From contig OZ014416.1 of NCBI GenBank assembly GCA_963965975.1, positions 558,001 through 622,000 of the forward strand: a DNA stretch of 64,000 nucleotides, read 5' to 3'. This document shows positions 40,656-56,442 of the stretch, in pieces. Each line of letters begins with the position of its first letter. The stretch's first letter is position 1. Under the pieces are notes generated by a model. It worked only from the letters and a program-made list of their open reading frames with translations. It made no database searches and was not told where the DNA came from. Made by a program: the position numbers and the translations under genes. The stretch comes from Xestospongia bergquistia. Lineage: Eukaryota; Porifera; Demospongiae; Haplosclerida; Petrosiidae.

Positions 40656-42133
40656 ATGAAATCAAGCAAGCAATTTTCCACTTTTGGTGATTTTTTCAAA
40701 GTACATATTAATAGAGAAATGTATCTTAAAGTATCCATTCTACTTTAGTTGGAAAAAATAGCTCCATTACCTGTTGTAGCTAAAAGGAAGGGTTATGAAG
40801 GAAGTGTAAGTCACTCTTATTATCAATATATATATGATATCACTCCTATTGTTCCAGCCTTTAATGGAAGATGGTGAGCAAATTAGAAAAAAGAAACAAA
40901 GGTACTCATAAGATATGCAGTAGCCATGGTAACACTAGCCATTTCGTGCTTGAATAAAGTTGTTCTGAGCTGATCCAATATGATATGTTGATCCAATTAG
41001 AATTATAAATTTTAGTCTAGAGAACATTCTTGTTATGTAGATCCAAAAAAAGATCGAAAAAGCAAATGCCAGAGCTACCTGATCCTATGGAATTACAAAT
41101 TGAGGATGAAATCCCAACTTCACCATCTCTTATGGAGAATAATGGAGACAACCCTAACACCTTGGATCTTCTAGAACAACCTCAAGACGAACAAGATGAA
41201 TTGGATGGACAACATGTGAGTTAATAAAATTTTTCTTGATATAAAATATGTTCTTTGGAGGCACAAGTGCTTATACCTTCTCAACAGCAGCATAACAGTC
41301 CTCCTCAGAAACATTCTTATGCAAGTGTATTAAAAAGCTCTAAGTTGTGTGAAAAAGGTAAGCAATCTCATGTAACAATGGATAAGTTAATATTAGTAGT
41401 ATATCAACAACTTAACATCTAATGTAATTTTCCCATAGGTGATTTGATTTATGTCACACCACCTGAAGGCATGTTTTTTGAGTCCTATATGAGGGGTCCA
41501 TATGTAAGTAATAAAGTAAGACAATACTTACTGTTATGTAAACTGTTTTCTCCTTCATAGCCATTTGGTCGACCAGGTATAGTTGTTGTGCAAAAATCAG
41601 ATGGTACTCTTGTTGTGTGGTATCCTGTTATAAGGAAGAATGTATTGCTCCGTCCAGCTGATGTCACTAAAGTCACACTCTAAAGGTGATGATGTGATGG
41701 TAGTGAATGATAGATACTTAATCCTGGAGTATCATGGAGAAAGTGCTATTAAAGTAAGTGGTACTTTGATTAATTATTAATAGGGTTTCGTTCCTGTTAT
41801 ATAGTTTTGTGATAAACGTGGTATTATTATAAAAGTGTTTATTCATTCACGGAATAATAAAGTGTTTATTGTCAAAATTGGTGATCAGGAAGTTAAATTC
41901 AATCAAGTTTGCTTAATGCCAATTCGTAAGTTCAAAACTTGTTAATTGATTTTTATTTCATAACTTCATTTATTATAATTTTCTCTGATCTTATAGTTAG
42001 TGATACAATTTGTGCTGTCTGTTATAACAATTTCAACAACATTGTCTTAAATTGCAGCCCTAAACATCAGATTTGTTCCCAATGTCTACTGCGACTAGAA
42101 AAATGTCCTTTCTGTAGAGAACCAATTCAATAG
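40656..42133 (+). pseudogene. MIF4G-RING copy C, 5'-truncated and frameshifted
   Basis: Exons homologous to A11-A14 and A16-A19: 40656-40700, 40749-40805, 40858-40901, 41041-41215, 41288-41357, 41439-41515, 41561-41753, 41805-41925, 41997-42133. The MIF4G exons and nearly all of the repeat linker are missing. In the 41561 exon a 2-bp loss relative to copy A after GTCACAC shifts the frame and gives TAA at 41681-41683, before the SH3-like end and RING. Downstream exons are otherwise open and encode an intact C3HC4 RING (CAVC, CSPKHQICSQC, CPFC), so decay is recent or a rescue exists. Decayed similarity to exon A11 extends to about 40550. Two in-frame donors 12 bp apart (41503 and 41515) are possible. 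Confidence 0.75.
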
Positions 42134-42398
42134 GCTTCATTTCTTAATTGTATTATTGAGTATATAGGAATAATCATCTGATTAAATTAAATTAAATGAA
42201 TTATATGAGTGTGTAATAAGAGTTTTCTACATAATAGAAACTCATTAATATTGTCATTAATAGAAATGGTAATAATTGTTTTATTGATTTTTATTGACTA
42301 TTTATAATAATATTATACTAGTCACCATAACAAACAAACAATTCATACAGAAGTCTCAAAGGGGGTGTGGCTCTCCAATAAAAGCAAAATAAGTTAAA

Positions 42399-45920
<3,522 letters not shown>

Positions 45921-46711
45921 GAAACTAATAACTTGATAATTTAATAATACACGTTTATTTGTCCCATTCTTTTGTTATACATGTAGTACATATTATTGAG
46001 TACGATATAATGTATGTTATTTTTGTGGTATCATTTGCTTTAAAATAATCAACAGCTTTAATGTAAGTTGTTTCTATAAGCTGATACAATAATAATCACC
46101 CTCCATTAATAATAACTATAGCTAATGTTTACATTGTGTAATGCTGTGAGTAGACAAGCAGTAGGTGGTCGATTATGATTATTATAGACTTAAGGAACAC
46201 GCCCTATTATTACATTAGTCACTCTGTCTTGTGGTAAATAGTGGGAGGAAATGATGACAAGCTTTTTCAATTGGTTAATAGAATTGGCAAGACAAAAGAG
46301 GAGATGTTATATAAGATTATATAATTTGGTCGGAACAGAGTAAAGAAATGACAAAGGGACTATAATTTGTATTGTATATCTTCTTCCTTCCTTCTTTAAA
46401 AAGAAATTGGACATATATGTACATGTACATATACACAAGTACATACATGTACATATACTCATCTATACATGTACACTGCATGCCATACATGTGTAATGTT
46501 AGCATGCATGTATGTAGTTAGTTATAATAGATCATACTCACCCACAAGAAACCTTAATAAGTACCCTTCATCTATTTAAAGAGAGCTGTCCACTTCATTA
46601 GTTACTTACAAAGATTTTGTGTTGATACTATTTCATTAAGAGCTGCTAGACTATTTCTTTCTAACAGTGTTGTTTGCTGGGAAATTGATCTGTAAAGGTA
46701 CAGCTGCTGAT
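45921..46711. other. Intergenic region
   Basis: 3' flank of the kinase gene (AATAAT-rich) and 5' flank of the Ig-like membrane protein. A short run of ACATGTACAT-type alternating sequence lies at 46410-46500. No gene seen. Confidence 0.5.
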
Positions 46712-47989
46712 ATGATGATACAATACAGTTTGTTCTATGTTGTCTTTATAATCCAAGTTTTGTCATTTGTGATATCAGTCCATGGAGACCAGGGTAAGTA
46801 CAGTAGTAATGTTTTATAACATGTAATAAATGTTTTGTCATTAGATTGTCGTTATCAGTTCTTACAAGAACCAATCTCAGAGCTTTACTGCCGACCATCC
46901 ACTAGCATCATTCACGTGGGTTGTACTGTTATCTCAAAAACCTCAAACCCTCCAGTGTCAATAGTTTGGTTTGTTAACACAGGGTCTGGTGAACAAATAC
47001 TGCAACCTGGGCAAGTAGAAAATATGAGTAGAGCCAATTCCACTCACCGAATTGTTACTAAAATTGTTGGTGTTAACAACAATCCTGGTTGCATTTACTG
47101 GTGCCAACCACAGTTCAGTAACGGGACCTTTTTAAAATCCAGTCAAGTCTTTAATATTCAATCAGTACCTAGTATATATACTAAATGTCGTGGTGGTGAT
47201 GTATTCTCCACTTATTCTACCTCATGTGCTGATCAAACAGAGTTAATTCCTCCTCCCAGCAGCCAACCAAGTAATACTGATGGCTCCTATGGTCCCACAA
47301 AATCAGGAGCTGTATCTACAAATTCTCCACCCATCTTTATAACTACAACTGTTAATGTAACAGACTCAACTAGTAGTACTAATATCACTACAACTCTTCT
47401 TTCAGACAATACTGATAATATTACACCAGATAATGTGGCATTAGTTACTCTCTTACCAATATTAGGATTTTTGTGTGTGATTGTTGTCATCCAATCGATT
47501 GTCAATATTGTCTTGTTTTTGAAACTAAAACGAGTCAAACCAGTTAAACAGGTTATTACTAGGCAGCAGTCTGAGGTACGGGCAGATCGAAATATAAATA
47601 CAGTTAGCGCTGCATCTTACGTTTATCCACTGTCATCTAACGCTGTTGTTGTCAATGGCAACCAACAAACACCTAGTACCACTGTTGTCAGCAGCAACCA
47701 ACATCCTAATACCACTGTTGTCAATGGCAACCAACAACCATCAGATTCAGATTCATCTAACAATTATGCCCCCATACAACAATACAATACAACAGAACCT
47801 AACACAGCACCAGTCACTTCTTCCCAGTCCTCAAGAAATCCTCCACAATTTTATGGAAATACATGTAATCTTATTCCAACACAAACATCGCAGGCATCAA
47901 GCAAAGGGTACGCCCCCCTTCTTAAGGAGACAATGGTCACTCGTAATATATACACTCGTGCCCAAACTAAAGATACTATATATTACTAA
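46712..47989 (+). CDS. Single-pass membrane protein with Ig-like ectodomain (unrecognised)
   Basis: Two exons, 46712-46793 and 46845-47989, give 408 aa. A signal peptide (residues 1-25) is followed by a domain with Ig-like landmarks: GCTVIS, an IVWF core tryptophan strand and GCIYWCQP. NxS/T sites are present (for example NMS, NST, NGT). A Ser/Thr/Asn-rich stalk leads to one membrane span (VALVTLLPILGFLCVIVVIQ, continuing about 10 residues) and a basic LKLKRVKPVK stop-transfer. The tail contains two 15-20 residue Asn/Val/Gln repeats and tyrosine motifs YAPI and YAPL that fit the YxxPhi sorting consensus. The start is the first ATG with a good signal peptide. Family not recognised; a cell-surface receptor or adhesion protein is inferred. 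Confidence 0.75.
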
Positions 47990-48165
47990 CTCAAGTCTCC
48001 CTCTCTCTCTCTCTCTCTGTAGTATGTGTGTGCATATTTGTGTATCCATGTCTTTGTGTACATATGGTTGAGAAATATCTATTACATTATTTCAACTTTA
48101 CTATTTAGTAGACAGTGATTAGTCTATTTTTAGTACTGTCTATGATGTCATTATGACAAGCAGTC

Positions 48166-50366
<2,201 letters not shown>

Positions 50367-50434
50367 TCAATCAGGGTCATAGGTCAAAGGTCGTCACAGA
50401 TTGTTCTTTCCACGTGATAATGAAATAATATGCA

Positions 50435-51822
50435 CTACAATTTTCTCTTTAATAGTTTAAAAAATTTCCATACATCATATGTTGACAAAGACTGATATTC
50501 GTGCTTTACATTCTTCAAATCATCAAAAAAAACTTTGTAACCACACAACTCTTGAAAAACACACAATGATGTGTAACAATAACTTCTATTGGTATCAGAG
50601 GTCCCAGTAACAATATATATCGGAGGAGGAGATGATGATTCCACAAGATAAGAGGATTGTTCTGATTCTATTTGTAGAGGGCTCTCTGCTACGCTGCAAA
50701 CAAGTGCTTTTGCAGAAGAGTCTGGGGTGAGTAATGACACAGGACTTGGTTTCCTATTAGGTGTAGTAATGCCATCGTCTTCTTTAATGCTTGAATCAAT
50801 GGAATGTGTTGCACTAATCCAATAAATTTTCCAGGACAGAGGATGAGTAAAGACATTCTCTAGGCTAACTGGTGTACATGGATTGTCTCCATCCAACTTA
50901 TTTCCGGTAGTTGAATTGAAGTCACAGTCTGTACCAATACCCACTAAAGAAATGCATGGTTGGTCAAGATGATATAGAATATTTTCCGAGTCAAGACCTG
51001 CTTCATTTTTCATTTGATCAGGACATATACCTCCCATATAATTGCAAACTGCAGTAAACCTAATAAAAAGTGATATAGAACAGTTACATAGGATCTTTTC
51101 ATACCTAGCATTGAAACCGTGTGATAGCAACAGTGACATTAAGAAGAGTCCTCCATTGCTATATCCAATACAATATACTCTTGACTTATCTATTGGATAA
51201 TCATGATATAATTCTTCAAGTAAACAAGATATAAAATCTTCGTCATTGTGGTCTGGTAGCCAAGCAGATCTCAACTCATCTCCAAGTGGTCTCCATGACA
51301 CAGGTGAGTCATGAACAGCTCGATACGTCAGTGATTGGGGAAAGACAAGAAGAAAAGTGTCCCTGTCAGAGAGTTCTAGCCATGTTGTTTGGTCGTCCTC
51401 TTGAACTAACAATTCAGTGTCTGTGATAGTCTCGTCAGTACCATGCTAAATGGAAGATAAATTATCCAGTAGACAATTATGTTGTCTCTAGAATTCATAT
51501 ATTTTGGGCACTGACCAACACTTACTAAACAAATGACAAGTGCCAAGTTCTTTTGGTCATCTCTCACTCTTCTCAATCCAACAGGTTCATGAACAAGATA
51601 TTCCCTCTGTCTTGGTAAGGCTAGGTTTCCACTGCATGCAGTCTCTTCAAGTGTAAGAGTTTTACGCAAGAGTTGACAGTTTTTCCATTTTTGAATGTGA
51701 ACATCTACTTCAGGAGGATATGGAGGAAGTGTTAGAGAATGGAAAAAGCTACTGCAGTCTTCACATGAGTTAGGAACATCACTGTTTGTACTGGAAGGTG
51801 TCTTAGAAGAAATGGACCCCAT
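50435..51822 (-). CDS. LpqC-like alpha/beta hydrolase (esterase/depolymerase family)
   Basis: Exons 51822-51526, 51445-51105 and 51059-50435 give 420 aa. The fold is recognised from an oxyanion HG motif (VICLHGTDE), the nucleophile elbow IGYSNGG (Ser about 195) preceded by KSRVY, and a downstream core. This matches the bacterial LpqC/PHB-depolymerase-type esterase group; substrate unknown. A His near the C-terminus (VKHEYQ) is a candidate for the triad. The start was set at MGSISSK because it fits an N-myristoylation signal (Gly2, Ser6), predicting membrane attachment; an in-frame upstream ATA/other start would extend it 14 codons. A variable insert of about 60 residues (TPNRKPSP region) separates core and C-terminus. 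Confidence 0.75.
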
Positions 51823-52058
51823 TTTGCAATGACTCAGGTCTTGGGTGGAGCTGGAAGTTTGCAAGAAATTTCCTGTACCGTATGAGGCCTGTAATTAGAC
51901 AATAGAATCCAATAGAAAATAAAATTGTAGTTATTAAGATTTGATTTGATGGCTCGTTTGTTAACTGCATTGTTAGAAAACTTCTCGTGGAAAGTGTTTG
52001 TAGATTTTTGTCGATTAGGCAGTGTGTGTGCGTTTCTTATTTGTTCATTGACATTCAC
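51823..52058. promoter_or_regulatory. Divergent promoter region, hydrolase and YqcI/YcgG-like gene
   Basis: 236 bp between start codons on opposite strands; it must contain both promoters. No distinctive element beyond AT-rich tracts on the left and a GTGTGTGCG patch at about 52022-52031. Confidence 0.45.
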
Positions 52059-53166
52059 ATGGTATTCCTTTGGTTCTCTGATATTTCTATTGGGTTAGTA
52101 GGGGGCGTGGGGATTAATAATATTATTGATCTTTTCTTAGGGTCTTTGTACTTATTGGATAGAGATAGGTATTCTGAAAAAAACAAGACTTCTCAATCAT
52201 TGCAACTCAAAAATCCTTACAAAGGGTAAACTTTACTTGACTATGAAATAAATGAATTGAGACCACTTTGAGTTTCAGTATATGCATTTAATAGACATCG
52301 ACGAATAAAAGACGAAGATAAGATCTCCAAAGGACTAAAGGAGAAGTACATAGAACGTATATTAGATTATGTTCTCTATGATGTGGAAAACTGTCAGACA
52401 CTTAAGAACTTTGAACCAGTTAAATTTAATACACACTGTACATTTGCTCGTACAGCTGTCCTTTGGGGAGCTCAGGATTATCAAGTAGATCTCAGTTTAG
52501 AAGCCAATGTTAAGAGGTAAGCCAAACTAATCAGTAGTATCGATGTTTTAATGTGGTTTCAGGTCCATTCCTGCACTTATGAAATTTCTAATCTTGGGTT
52601 CCAGCCTACACTTAGATGGATTTGTGTTTGAGCTACCTGGCGATCAATTTGGTTATGATGTAAACAAATTTGGTGAAGGGGTCCGACGTGTATTGAAATG
52701 CATATCTGATCACGACCCAGCAGGTTATCATTGTATGAACAAGTCGTTTATATCACAAATTGGATGGTCATTTGAATTTGATGGTATACACATATTTGTA
52801 ACTACATTTGCACCTTGTTATCCAGAAAATCATAGCCGGTTTGCTTTCGGTGCTGAACACGGGTTTGTCCTATTACAGCCGATGTACTCATTTGCTATTC
52901 ATGATATCGGACCTGAGACACCTCATACAAATTGGGACAATCCTAAAACTGTACGAGACAAAATCCGAGTTGCTTTTAAAGAGAATGGACGTCCATATCA
53001 AATTCGTAACACTATATATTACCCCATGGCCCATGATATTGTGAAACCCCTTGTAGAAGGGCCTGGAAATGTCTTGGAATGGTGGAAGACAGGAGAAGAG
53101 GAGAGAGAAGTTATTGAAAATGATGAGAATACTAATGACTTGATAGAGGACAAAAAGATTTTATGA
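52059..53166 (+). CDS. YqcI/YcgG-family-like protein
   Basis: Exons 52059-52225, 52295-52516 and 52563-53166 join to 330 aa. The N-terminus has a hydrophobic stretch (about residues 1-30), a possible membrane anchor. The body matches the layout of the bacterial YqcI/YcgG family: a Cys-containing HCTFAR start, a central L.ISDHDP block, then GWSFEFDGIHIFV, a CYPENHSR segment (family pattern AY/H..R.SR) and a FVLLQPMYSF strand (family QPR..F). No biochemical function is established that I know of. Introns are animal-like, so the gene is resident in the genome, not contamination. The C-terminus is acidic. Family call is by pattern only. Confidence 0.6.
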
Positions 53167-53274
53167 ATGTTACTTCAATTATTAAAATAAATAAAATAAA
53201 AATTTTGCATTTTTTAAAAGTAGCATATTAAAGTGATATTGATTCAATTTGTAAACAATTTTTAACAATTGAGA

Positions 53275-53900
53275 TCATTTGATTTGAGAACGAGTTAACT
53301 TACTGCTACGAGTTAGACCAGATTTTGGCTTAGAACCTATGAAGTAAAGAGAAGTGATCATAAAATTATTAAAACAAAGTAGCATTATTTATGTTTACAA
53401 TAACAAAATATAACAACACAAATATATTATAAATGTATGTGGTCTGAAACAATAATATTGTTATAAGTGTCAAGTTAAAAATATTCACATAATTACATAA
53501 AATTTGTATAATTGAAAAGTAGTGTGACTCACTGGTAAGCATGAATGGTTGAACTTTGTCTTGATGCCCCTCCTCCTGCTCCTCCCATAAAACTAAGTCG
53601 TTGTGAAGGCTAGCAGCGTGACCAATAATCTTGATAGGAGAGGGAGCCATCCCTATGGAATGATTTGATCCTCGTCTAACGAGAGGGGTTTCAGACTACA
53701 ATGAGGGTTAATAATACAACTTAATTAAAGGAGTTACACATACTCTAAAGGTCTGTGAAGTGTTGGGTCTTGGGTCTATAGTACTGGTCATCTGTCTTCG
53801 ACTGTGTCTGCCACCATCATTGCTATCTGTAGCAGCACTGACTAATCTGTTAGAAAAAGTTACTCTGCCTTTTGTCTAGAAGAAGAAATGACGATGAGGT

Positions 53901-53931
<31 letters not shown>

Positions 53932-56165
53932 CCACTACTCCTAGGAAGCTGTGGTGGAGATTTGTTACACTCTAATTGAGTTTTGTCAAGAGGAGGAAGT
54001 TGGGTATGACGAACTCTAAAAAATTGAAGACGCTTGCTTAATGAATACTAATAAAATGCTCAATAAATAGTTGATTGATAATTTGATATCTCATTTCCTA
54101 TTGAGTATTTTATCAGTATCTATGAGGCAGATACTAATGAATAACTAAAATTAAACTTCAACTAAAAACAGTGAATGTAATTTAAAACAATTTGTAAACT
54201 AACTAAATTACTTAATGTCAAGGGATACTTACAATCTTTGTCCAACAAGTCCGCTAAATTCATGAATATTCTCATCCTAAAAATATACAGAATATTAGCA
54301 ATTGATAAGTCATTACACTCACTAGCATTGGAGGTAGTCCAGGGGTTCTGGGAATTTCCAGTGGCTTTAGAGGGTTCCTATACACTGCGATAAATTAGCA
54401 ATTATATGGTGAATACTATACCTTCGATTGCCCACTTTGCCAGATATAATTTTAGGCTCTGATGCACGAGGAGGGAGGGGGGTTTGAGAAGAAGGACCCG
54501 AACGAATATTGAAAAGAGGACGAGAAGAAATGAAGGAAGGATCATGAAATAACATACTACCAGTTGCACTATAAAATGATAGATCATATAACTATATAAT
54601 CATAGCTTTAATATTACTACAACAGTGTTACCATAGGAATATTCATCATTAGATAAGATAGCAAGGGGAGAGAGAGGGTCATACCTAATAGACGAGAGAG
54701 CTGATGATGGAGGTATAGAAGATGGTAGCCTCTGTTGTAAAGGAACAGGTTTTATTGTCATGACCTTTTGTAAGCTAGGGAGATCAGTTGTATGGGAGGC
54801 AACCACAGGTCCAAGAAAACCAGAAGCCAATGGTTTCTTTTTTAAAGACTACATAACTAATAAAAACTAAATAAAACCTCATCTAATTACCTGTAATCCA
54901 CTGCGAGTAGGAGGAGGTAAGTCTGCATTCATTGGGAGATAAAGCTCGTGAATTGGGACTTGGTTTGACTGTATAAGAGATATCCTCCCAGAGAGAGAAT
55001 TACGTCGACCTTAACAGGGAAAATAAATAATACATTATAAATATAAATGATAAATTACTATTTAATGTTTTATGCTTCAGCAGCAAAGGCTGTAGTACAG
55101 TAGCTATCTATATGGAAAAACTAGATGATTGATTTAAAGATATCGTTTACATACTTCACTCCACATTTGATTAAAGATTACACTGAATACAGTATCTCGA
55201 ACACATTCACTAGGCGTGACTGGAGGGAGACGACGAGAACGGTGATGCCGAGAAGTCCTCTTTAAATCCATCCCAGTTTCAGACCTAATAAAGACATTAT
55301 TCTCTATATAAATAACAAGACACTTACATTGCATTAAAAGCAAAATATTCTTCAATGACTCCATTGGATGCAATTATCTCCTCATAATGAAGGCCAGGAT
55401 TGTCATTAGGGGGCGATCCTGTTGTACTTGGAGGAGGTGGGAGGGGCTTGATATTGTGACCTACAATAGCTAGCATAATAGGTTTATCTCTCTCTTCATC
55501 ATCATCAACAATATCATTTTCCTCAATAAGAATGGGGTCGACAATTTCCGTCCCATCTTCTAAAGAGTCTAATAAATGAGCACCATTGACTCTATGAAAC
55601 AGCAAGTGAGATGTGATTATAAATATGTCACAAATACCTCAAATGAGGAAAATGCGTGTTCCATTCAGCGCATTCCCTGTCAACTTGTTCCTGTCCAGTG
55701 GGACGTCCCTCATATAGTGCCATATCTATTGCATCAAACATACGACCAACAGTCTCTCCAGCCATACGATCAAGAACCTATAATTAACAAGCCATTATTA
55801 GTAATTACATCTTCATGTTATGTGCTCCCATCCATCAACTAACTCCTTCATCTTCTCCCCATGAACAAAATGAGCTCCGCCCTGTTAATGATTCTGTCAA
55901 TGTAGTATCACTCCATCTTTTGTGCGTCGCATCAGGAATGGGTGTGTCACCATCACTCCAACTATCATTGTCCTCCTCCTCACTTAATTGCTCTGAGAGG
56001 TATAGTCCAGGTGAGGCAGGATAACGATCTGATAAGGGATCGTCAGGGTGAGGATGGGAAGTTGACGGAAGGACTTCAGTACTAAAGAGACAAAGGAACA
56101 TATAATATAGTTAATTTGCCAACAACATACAAAGCACGAGGGTTGGATCTTGTAAGAGTGGACAT
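53275..56165 (-). CDS. FAM149B1: FAM149B1 orthologue (cilium-associated)
   Basis: Fourteen exons: 56165-56131, 56081-55844, 55777-55638, 55591-55328, 55284-55151, 55009-54891, 54848-54685, 54568-54422, 54377-54323, 54276-54233, 54015-53931, 53875-53744, 53695-53533, 53336-53275; 593 aa against 582 in human. Conserved blocks: FCSWGEDEG, MFDAIDMALYE, ECAEWNTHFPHLR (the DUF3719 core), NGVIEEYFAFNAM and a VFSVIFNQMWSEV segment, in the human order. The C-terminal half is disordered and Pro/Ser-rich. In humans FAM149B1 is linked to ciliary signalling and Joubert-type disease. The donor at 55151/55150 rather than the nearer GTATGT is required by phase. The tiny first exon (11 codons) is the least certain part. 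Confidence 0.85.
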
Positions 56166-56442
56166 AACAAATTTTCAGAAGTAATGTTTTTGAGGATATA
56201 TCAATCTTAAGTCTTAATACCATAAAGAGAACCTCTTCATTCTGAATAATCAGAACATATAGTAAAGTTGAAGTATTGTCATCTTAGATCCATGTGTTTT
56301 GCAACTTGGAAGTCCCGCCTCAAAACACTGTCGAAAATAGCCACACCCATTAATTAATTCACGTGATCCCCTGGAGGAGAAGAGTGCAAAGACCAAAAGT
56401 TCAAAGCAACATTAATCTTCGGTCATTCTAGCTACTCCAAAG
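56166..56442. promoter_or_regulatory. Divergent promoter region, FAM149B1 and TPRG1L
   Basis: 277 bp between start codons on opposite strands. It contains a perfect E-box TCACGTGA at 56359-56366, roughly 80 bp upstream of the TPRG1L start. Confidence 0.5.
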
